DNA from: Leishmania panamensis
Taxonomy: Eukaryota > Euglenozoa > Kinetoplastea > Trypanosomatida > Trypanosomatidae
NCBI RefSeq assembly: GCF_000755165.1
Contig: NC_025878.1
Location: 62,001 to 126,000, forward strand
DNA length: 64,000 nt
Direction: 5' to 3'
Position 1 is the stretch's first letter. Every line of letters begins with the position of its first letter. Shown in pieces: positions 58,001-64,000 of this stretch. The notes beneath the pieces were generated by a model. It saw nothing but the letters and a program-made list of their open reading frames with translations. It had not been told where the DNA came from and did not search any database. A program made the translations under genes and the position numbers.

Positions 58001-59539
58001 TCGGGAGCGCAGCCAATGCTTCGTGCTTGTGTTCGGCGGCGGCGGCTGTACCTGAAGCGAAGCAGGCTTATCATCCCCTACTGGTGGCATGGCAATGACG
58101 TCGGGGGACAACACCTTCGACTGCAAGCCAAAGCGACCCGCAGGCTTTCCTTTGACACCATCAGCGCCTTGCGCACCAGCCCTCGGCGCCTCAAAAAGCT
58201 CGACTGGCCGCTGACTCCCTGGTGCCGGCTGCGGCCTGCGGAGCTCGCGCCTCGCCGCAAGAAAGTTTTCCTCCGTGGAAGCCGAGGATACCTCTGCCAG
58301 GCTGTTTGCGACGGATGAAGGTGGCGCCACATCGGTAGTGCTTGCCGCCGTTGCTATCTTCTCCGCAGGCGGCAGGGTCGCTCTCCGAATCAGCCGTGGC
58401 GTACCCGTCGGTGGAGTGGTGTCTGGAAACTTGGACAGCTGAGTCTCAGGCTGCTGCTGCACAGTGGCGGCTGCCGCTGAGTTGGTCGGCACACCAGCCA
58501 CCGGCCCCTTCTTGCCGTGTAAGGGGGCAATGCGCCGCGGCGGCACCATGTTGATACGCGACGCAAGCCACAGCGGAGAGTCTGCTGTCGCGTCACCCTT
58601 GGTAAGGGTGGTGTGAGTGCTCATCGTCGCCGGTGCTTTCATTATGAGCGTAGGATCTTTGGTGGTGCTGGCAGCTACGGTCGGCGCTCTCCTTCCCTCG
58701 GTGGGATTCGTTGGGGAGTCATCAGTGACTTCCTTCTTCGCCTTTAGAGCCGCGGTGAGCAAGGAGCTTGCGCCTGTCACGGCACTCTGAAGTCCTGTCA
58801 CGAGGCTGGAGAACGGTGTGACGTCCTGTCCCGGCGGGGTCAGCAGTCCGACAGTGCCTGACGAACTCAAAGACAAGGAATCGCCCGCTTCATCGTCTGC
58901 AATGGGGCTGCCCAGTTGTCGCTTGGACACCTCGCGCAGCACCAGCATCTCAGTGCTGTGGTCATCCTCCAGCCACTTGGCAGCCTCAATCTTCAGAGAC
59001 CGGGTGCGGTAAGGCGGCGGCTTCGGCTTTTTCTTTCGGCTAAGAGCCGCCGCCACGGCAGAGGCAGTCCCCAGTGCCCCACCCAGGCCACACAACTTCG
59101 GGCGCGAGACGAGTGCATCGCTGCACTTCGGTGTAAAGTGCGTCGGCACGGCAGGAAGGGTGGGCACAACGACAGTGCTCACCTCGGTAGTACTTGTGGA
59201 CTGATCGTTGCCATGGAGCCGGAATCCTCGCGAAATCCCAGGGCGAGGGCTCAGCACGGCAGGTTTGAAAGACGTCGTAACAGCTTCCTGGCGCTCCAGA
59301 GCGAAAGGCGCACCAGGACTGGGGCGGTACCCGGCAGAGCCTCCGTGGGACACCGAGTCGAGAAAGTTCGAGTCCGTCCCGTACGGGGTATGCGACACCT
59401 CCGAGAAGGGCAGTGAGTCGAAGCTGTCCATCTTCATGACGGACCAATTCGCATCTTTAAAGGACCCGGCTGGGTCGCTGCACATCATCTCTGAGTCGTC
59501 CGATGACGTAGACACCACAGCGAGCGGGACCTTGGGCAT
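55043..59539 (-). CDS. Giant calpain-like protein with ~750-residue N-terminal extension, catalytic Cys replaced by His
   Basis: 1498 residues from the ATG at 59539 (MPKVPLAVV), which sits 35 bases after a clear splice signal; the frame upstream lacks an ATG. Residues 1 to about 590 are Ser/Thr/Pro/Ala-rich low complexity. A short helical segment near 605-660 (KLVAFVCAVSDPEVLHVVYD) and a Glu run precede a DUF1935-type domain at about 757-855 (EGMLYKIKTPNGEYYFYND). The calpain core follows: GELSNHTV with His967 at the nucleophile position, GHIYFL with His1155 kept, and QLKNPW with Asn1177 kept. C-terminal beta-sandwich-like sequence completes the protein. Loss of the cysteine argues against proteolysis. 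It is flanked on both sides by shorter calpain-like genes in tandem. Confidence 0.92.
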   Translation of the reverse strand: MPKVPLAVVSTSSDDSEMMCSDPAGSFKDANWSVMKMDSFDSLPFSEVSHTPYGTDSNFLDSVSHGGSAGYRPSPGAPFALERQEAVTTSFKPAVLSPRPGISRGFRLHGNDQSTSTTEVSTVVVPTLPAVPTHFTPKCSDALVSRPKLCGLGGALGTASAVAAALSRKKKPKPPPYRTRSLKIEAAKWLEDDHSTEMLVLREVSKRQLGSPIADDEAGDSLSLSSSGTVGLLTPPGQDVTPFSSLVTGLQSAVTGASSLLTAALKAKKEVTDDSPTNPTEGRRAPTVAASTTKDPTLIMKAPATMSTHTTLTKGDATADSPLWLASRINMVPPRRIAPLHGKKGPVAGVPTNSAAAATVQQQPETQLSKFPDTTPPTGTPRLIRRATLPPAEKIATAASTTDVAPPSSVANSLAEVSSASTEENFLAARRELRRPQPAPGSQRPVELFEAPRAGAQGADGVKGKPAGRFGLQSKVLSPDVIAMPPVGDDKPASLQVQPPPPNTSTKHWLRSRRPCLRSTAAPESSGVGSRPVRGAAKKDPSRISPAPTGLQHVVQPFELGSTEVALIESTSSLTADSVLPEERPKTRQYGLADSLQISPANRVAAEKLVAFVCAVSDPEVLHVVYDYLEEHQKAVPRYRLATSACRELLERKEEVLLACLPTSRGNPHQFTQRSAVSAHHSRGESVPQLVDSPDKKVVAARTGDNLTEAQRFLQQVEEEEEEGCDKGDDDDPYSDEFDDFNCFPTPYIPSTRFRFGQPSVSGLVTRVFAEGMLYKIKTPNGEYYFYNDTLQELMVVRVQCCLRGDEKINERAMLAPIAGTGETEVTIAVLPEETYFFMSGVAHMPHFLAKRVPVPLDYVSPSVTQSLRKTNADINAVRKLLGKWSRASDQQAYLKCCLKNHLRFTDLNFRPSAESLYRPEFDVVAIPAVTWRRPEEYINLAEVSQTRLFRGEISCFLVKQGELSNHTVVAAIAAVAQFPVHVRWMFRHPVSAHVGKMERALGCYRVTLLHNGWWHAYLVDDYVPASLRGPLFARCPEDPRRLWVQLLEKAYAKSLGSYAATCLVDTMEALGDFTGFPVRFLDSMWTAAALKPNDHSSRSLFHYLELSVRAGCTVLLFSPGPSDEQSSATVDLSRKRSSRILPVKDTVPQFLPGHIYFLRDVAFYQELDLRMAQLKNPWTWETKNMTHYEKKWKYTTWYDRPDSSLSALGSIATSLSGQVSSCGPPSHVAVPRACADLSSVKIARNEHKGTMWVEWGEVLAAFAGGGVCYTMWNRHRYRVRNAFAEGRPRLVLELKARRKVELFVTLSLETVGETLDSFGTVVASRPIPLHGTALSVVHRQASQSAKVVSESCDDIECATGCRTYIVARDVSMKVVVEPNMSSNGAAVLVVPLLDPSVVSGSVPSSGNGSALNTPSRAAVPEVRFVVSIVSDAVAGDGEDLSIHFISLRRSCGVFTDPTTTFPLVGTSHVTAQYQVCTDAGVVTCEGSRISGNEAKCV

Positions 59540-61491
59540 GGCGACTCTACGTGTGTATGCCCTCTCTCCCTCTGCTATAAGAGAGAGGGGGGAGGGGTGA
59601 TGGGCACTGCGAAGCGACACGGCGACGCACGCTCTACTGACAGGGCAAGAGGAAATGAAAAAGGCGCACAGACGCAACTACAATCCAGCGTCAATGATAC
59701 GGTGGAGGGTCGAGCTGATCGAGAAGGGGGGAGGGCAAAAGACGGGCTTATCAACGAACAGGAGGAGCGAAGCACCAACACGACAGGGAGAGCCGACAGA
59801 GAGGGAGGGAGGGGGCAGAAGAAACGGAAAACAAAAAGAAGAGAAACGAATGGCAACAATGATGGCGCCCCACTGCACTGCCTGGTGTTGGCGACACCAC
59901 CGAGAAATCGGAGAGGTGGAGAAGAGAAGAGACAAAGAGAAGAGCGTAGACGCAAACGCTCAGGTATGATGTGCGAGTGCACCCGAGTAGAAGGCCACAC
60001 AGCGATGAGCACACACACACACGCAGAGAGAGAGAGAGAGAGAAAGACACACGCACACACATACATCAATTGTTGAATATACACAAAGTGAGAGCCAAAT
60101 GAATATCTCGTTTCCTCCCTCACGCAGCTACGCACAAGTAGGAGCAATGAAAAAAAAGCGAAACAAATGCGACCTACGATCAGAGTTGCGTGACTGCGTT
60201 GCTGAGTGAGCACGTGTGATGCAAATTTGCCGTAATCATCCGAGACACCCCAATGATGGGAGAAACAAACAGGCGAGAGAAATAAGAGAGAGAGAGAGAA
60301 GTGACTTCAAGAAATCCCCTGAGTGGAGGCACAGCGGAAAGAACTCGTAAAGCAACACACACGCACACACACACACACATCGAGCTCAAGGCAGATGGGG
60401 AGGGGAATGAGTAGCAGCGGTGGTGGCAGGCGATGGTAATACTCGCAATGCAACAGTACCGTTCTGAAGAAAGAGCAGGAGAAGTGAGGGGTGTCTGTGT
60501 GAGTGTTTGTGGGGGGAGGGGAGTCCACTGAAAAGAAGAAAGAGAAAATGACTCAGCGCGCCTCTATGTCGAGATCGGCCGTGAAGAACGCCTGTGTCTT
60601 CCTTGTCCACTTCGTCCTCCCTCCGGTAAACGAAGGCGCACACGGCCAAAGTTGAATTTGGCGTGTGGTGGTTGTCACTTCGCCCCTTTCTCACCCGGTC
60701 CGGAGGGAGGAGGAGGAGGGAAGAGGTCGCGGCTGGCACTTCTACTCTCTGCAGTCTGGAGTGTCCGTGTGGAGTTGGTGGAGAAGGGGAGGAGGGTAGA
60801 GGGTGGAGTAGTGAGCTGCTTGCATTTTTTTTTTGCTGGGCTCATGCACGTCGGTGAAAACGGACAGCGGCAATGCGCCCTGCGCAGAAAGCGGGGCTGG
60901 AAGACTCACGCCTCCCGCAGCCCTGCAGCTGGAGGGTGCCACACGCAGGATGCAGGAGAGACCTCAAGGGCCTTTCGCGTCTCATCCAGAAATAGGGCCC
61001 ACCTCTTGCGCGCCCGCAGGGTTGTATACTGACCCCAGGGGACAAGGGAGCGCCGCACCTCGGCACGTCGGCCTTCACCTGCGTGTAATCGGATGCACGC
61101 GACTGTCTCTGAACTCCACTCCTACATCCGTGTCTTTTCAAATGCAAGTGACGCCCAGGCAACATAGGCCACTGCAGACAGACCCAAACACAAATGCGCG
61201 GCGATATAACCAGCGAACTCGGGCACCGCATGACATGCGTGGTGGCGCACGAGTGCTGCGCTGCCTGCGCGGAGAAGGAGAAAGAATACAAGAGAAGGAG
61301 GAAAAGAGGGAGGAGAGGAAGAAGATCAACAACACCGACGAGAAGAACAGATCCACGACACCCCAACACGACGGAAAGAGACTGGCATGTTCGCCGGCAA
61401 TGCCCCCCCTCCTTCCAAAAGTGCAGCGCATATTCCAACGTGCGGCACAATACAGACGGCAGCGCCATCACAGGTAAATGCACTCGCTGTG
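59540..61491. other. Intergenic spacer with CA and GA microsatellites
   Basis: No gene supported. Microsatellites lie at about 60008-60050 (CA then GA), 60283-60300 (GA) and 60355-60380 (CA). It contains the splice signal of the gene starting at 59539 and the 3' flank of the gene ending at 61492. Confidence 0.55.
59575..59600 (-). promoter_or_regulatory. Predicted spliced-leader acceptor site
   Basis: A CCCCTCCCCCCTCTCTCTTA-type minus-strand tract ends in AG at 59576-59575, 35 bases before the ATG at 59539. This supports that start for the giant calpain-like gene. Confidence 0.6.
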
Positions 61492-63969
61492 CTAGTGAGC
61501 CTCAGCTGTGCTTGTCCTCTCACAGGTGTACATGGGTCCAGGGGTTGATGTATCCGGCTGTTGCTGCTGTGGTACATCGCTTCCGCCGAGAACGAGTGTG
61601 ACAGAGACTCCCGTGCTGTAATACATGCGCAGCTGCTTTGGTGAGCTGCTTTGGTAGTTCCAGGATGTCGCGCTCACTTCCATCGAGGACTCACGAAGGA
61701 TCGGCTGAACAAGACTCGAAAAGAGAGTAGTCCCTGGCTTCGTCGTCATGAAGCGCACCGTCGCTGTGCTGCTCTCGGGCGTTGCCAGCGGCGCTGCGGT
61801 GGACCGTGATTCTGCCACGACCAGTTGGGCCGTTATGGTGTAGGCCACATCGGAAGAGATGGAGCTCACAAACGGCACTGCATAGTAAGGGCCCTGACAC
61901 GGGTCCAGCAGGTACCCGGCAGCCACCTCACGCTCGTACACAAAATGCGGCTCTTGAGCGAGGTCGAACGCGTCAGGAGAGTCGCCGTTGCTCCCCAGAA
62001 AGTGAGTGCTGTCGCCACTGCCCTTGGAGTACAGCAGGCAGCTGAGGCCCGCTAATGTTTGACCTGCACCGATTAAGGTGTCTTCATCTTTCAATGTCAG
62101 CGTCGACAGTCCGGTCTCATCGAGGTGCCGCTGTGTAACGCTCACCAAGAGGCGCGTCGGCGCTGTCGCTGTCACCTGCAGCACCACAGACGGCTGGCGC
62201 TGTGTGAACTGACCCTGCACCTTTGCCACACCCCAGTCGCTCGTCAATGGTGCTACACAACCGCCTTGGAAGTACTGCGGTAAGTCCTCCAGCGCCATCC
62301 ACACCGTGTCCCCCGCCGTCTCCCCCATAGCGAACACGAGATCGCTCACCTCGTTCACCCACAGCTTTCCGGCGCGGCGCCAAAGGTCAAGCCATGACTC
62401 GGCGGGCCTTCTCTTCTCAGCTGTCTGACGCAGACGTACGACGCACTGCCCGTCACGGAGCGTCTCGAGCCCCAGCACTACGGTGGCGGCGTTGGGGTCA
62501 AGTCCGACATCCCCGTACAACGCTTCCAGCGGATCGCCCTTTTTCTGGGTGCGGGCAGCGCTGCTTAAGTAGGGTCGCAGCCAACACACCACGCTCGGCA
62601 TCTCCGTCGTGCGCTGCCGCAGCAGTCGCTTCATGAGCGCAAAGAAGCGCGTTGCCTTGGCGGTAGAGTCCCGCAAGTCCTCGCGTCCTGGCCAAATCTC
62701 GTGCAACACCTTACATGGCCCTCCGGTGAACGCACTGACAAAGTATTCCAGGGGAGCATTCAGGGTTGCCGCGTAGGAGCCAAGCACCTTTGCACAGGCC
62801 TTCTCGAGCAGAAGCAGCCACAATACACGCAGGTCGTCAGCAGAATGGCTGAACTCGGGGCACCGTGCAGCCGCAGGAAAGAACTCGTCCACGATCCAGG
62901 GACACCACCAGCCCCCTGTGCACAGCTCGACGTGATGAGCACCGACCGCCCGGTCACGCTTACCCTGTCGTGCCCCTTGCGGGTGAATGAAAAGACGGCG
63001 CAGCGCCTGCGGCCAGCGACACGCAAGCCCTGCTGCCGCAGAGAGAAAGAGGTGATTGGGAAACAGACGCCCCGTGCGCAGACCCTCTGGATGAAGGACG
63101 GCGCCGCGAAAGAGACGTACCTCACGACGGACGCTGTCATCGTTGGGGAGGTAGCTGATAGGCAGGCGCCAGTGCAGCGGGGGCACGTAGAAGCTGTCCT
63201 GGCCGCTGCGGTAGAGGGAAGCGTGGCTTGGGAAAAAATGCAGGTCGACAAACCGAATCTGCTTCGCCACACAGTCGGCGACGAGGTGCGCTGTCGACAC
63301 GCTATGGCGAACGGGTACAGCGACATCTGCGTACGAGGTGGAGAGAACGCTCCAGTGCTGCTGCGGCTCCGTGCACAGCGCCTCATCCTCTTCAGCCGTT
63401 GCTACACACCTCGGCAGAAGCGCTGCTTTGCAGAGGCTGTCAAATCCCATCACACGGCCTGTTAGGAACACTTTGGTCTCCTCAGGCCCCAGCTCCATCG
63501 CCAGCTCCTGCTCCGCCCCTGCTCCGGTTACCGTCACAGAGTTCCCTGGCGTCACCGTCGAGCCAGCTGCAATGCGGTATCGCACCTGCACCGTGTAGTA
63601 CCGAGTGTCGTTGTAGAAGGCCCAGTCGCCCCCGTCCGTGAGGATACGGTAGAGCACACCTTCATCAATCACGGCGGACACGATGCCTTTCACAGAAGGG
63701 CCACAGTAGCGGAAGAGCGACGCCGCCCGCCCCCACGTAGCGGGCACTGGCAGAGAGTCGAGACGGATAGTGGTCTCGTCAAAATCGTCCGGGACCGACG
63801 AACTGGTGGCTACAGATGGGTTGCCCTGCGGCAACACACCCGATGCACCAGGCGAGGTGGGGCACAAGACTGTGCACCCCAGAGACATGGAGAAGGAAAC
63901 TGGCAAGTTAGGATTTGATGACGCCGTCGCGTCTTCTGAGAGCGGTGGTAAAGCCACCGGTCGGGCCAT
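61492..63969 (-). CDS. Calpain-like protein with catalytic triad lost
   Basis: 825 residues from the ATG at 63969. Only 31 bases of upstream sequence are present and they contain no in-frame stop, so a longer N-terminus cannot be excluded. A DUF1935-type domain lies at about 90-180 (EGVLYRILTDGGDWAFYNDT), followed by a degenerate C2 protease core. The nucleophile loop reads GRLFPNHLFLSA, giving His306 where Cys is expected. The histidine region reads NAATVVLGLE without His, and the Asn loop reads VRLRQTAEK without NPW. This is the most eroded of the three calpain-like genes at the active site, yet its frame is intact over 825 codons, which implies selection for a non-enzymatic role. Confidence 0.9.
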   Translation of the reverse strand: MARPVALPPLSEDATASSNPNLPVSFSMSLGCTVLCPTSPGASGVLPQGNPSVATSSSVPDDFDETTIRLDSLPVPATWGRAASLFRYCGPSVKGIVSAVIDEGVLYRILTDGGDWAFYNDTRYYTVQVRYRIAAGSTVTPGNSVTVTGAGAEQELAMELGPEETKVFLTGRVMGFDSLCKAALLPRCVATAEEDEALCTEPQQHWSVLSTSYADVAVPVRHSVSTAHLVADCVAKQIRFVDLHFFPSHASLYRSGQDSFYVPPLHWRLPISYLPNDDSVRREVRLFRGAVLHPEGLRTGRLFPNHLFLSAAAGLACRWPQALRRLFIHPQGARQGKRDRAVGAHHVELCTGGWWCPWIVDEFFPAAARCPEFSHSADDLRVLWLLLLEKACAKVLGSYAATLNAPLEYFVSAFTGGPCKVLHEIWPGREDLRDSTAKATRFFALMKRLLRQRTTEMPSVVCWLRPYLSSAARTQKKGDPLEALYGDVGLDPNAATVVLGLETLRDGQCVVRLRQTAEKRRPAESWLDLWRRAGKLWVNEVSDLVFAMGETAGDTVWMALEDLPQYFQGGCVAPLTSDWGVAKVQGQFTQRQPSVVLQVTATAPTRLLVSVTQRHLDETGLSTLTLKDEDTLIGAGQTLAGLSCLLYSKGSGDSTHFLGSNGDSPDAFDLAQEPHFVYEREVAAGYLLDPCQGPYYAVPFVSSISSDVAYTITAQLVVAESRSTAAPLATPESSTATVRFMTTKPGTTLFSSLVQPILRESSMEVSATSWNYQSSSPKQLRMYYSTGVSVTLVLGGSDVPQQQQPDTSTPGPMYTCERTSTAEAH

Positions 63970-64000
63970 CTCGCGTAGCTCCCCAATTCGTGTGTGGAGA

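Noticed and set aside
59540..59677. Upstream extension of the giant calpain-like gene to 59677
   Set aside because: The extension starts at TTG, crosses the predicted splice acceptor at 59575 and contains no ATG, so the ATG at 59539 is preferred.
61194..61601. Plus-strand open frame in the spacer past the calpain-like gene
   Set aside because: Low-complexity Glu/Lys/Arg-rich translation that overlaps the 3' end of a real minus-strand gene.

Overview
The window reads as nuclear chromosomal DNA of a trypanosomatid, most likely a Leishmania-type parasite. Every convincing gene is on the minus strand and uninterrupted, coding sequence is rich in G or C at third codon positions, and genes are separated by 0.6-3.7 kb spacers. 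Minus-strand polypyrimidine tracts followed by AG (spliced-leader acceptors) precede many start codons. This is the layout of one polycistronic transcription unit running right to left. The gene content (three AATP11-like amino acid transporters near three calpain-like genes) resembles what I remember of Leishmania chromosome 31; that is recollection, not a search result.

Right to left, in transcription order: three calpain-like genes (63969-61492, 59539-55043, 54158-51807), each missing the catalytic cysteine; a 1401-residue protein of unknown function (48687-44482); a 678-residue, probably mitochondrial helical-repeat protein (43892-41856); a soluble CRAL-TRIO (Sec14-like) protein (40206-37225); a probable SIDER-type retroposon (about 36440-36950); three tandem amino acid transporter genes (36019-34463, 30746-29244, 26062-24455), two of which share exact nucleotide blocks that suggest gene conversion; two large paralogues (22145-18795, 17330-13914) that join an N-terminal CRAL-TRIO domain to a polytopic membrane region and a C-terminal lipase-3-like domain whose nucleophile serine is replaced by glycine; a kinesin-13 motor (13130-10485); an Erv41/ERGIC-type vesicle protein (9500-8478); a tract of three decayed genes (7931-6956, 5890-5181, 4394-3657), the first recognisable as a prolyl-4-hydroxylase-like 2-oxoglutarate oxygenase; and the 5' part of a DExH-box helicase that runs off the left edge.

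The genes do not form one pathway. Recurring themes are membrane and lipid handling (CRAL-TRIO proteins, Erv41-like protein, transporters), expansion by tandem duplication, and pseudoenzymes (calpain-like and lipase-like proteins without their nucleophiles). The spacers hold purine-rich plus-strand sequence, simple repeats and two notable inverted repeats. I saw no tRNA, rRNA or CRISPR array. Several reading frames extend upstream of the first ATG without a stop; in those cases I start the gene at the first in-frame ATG.
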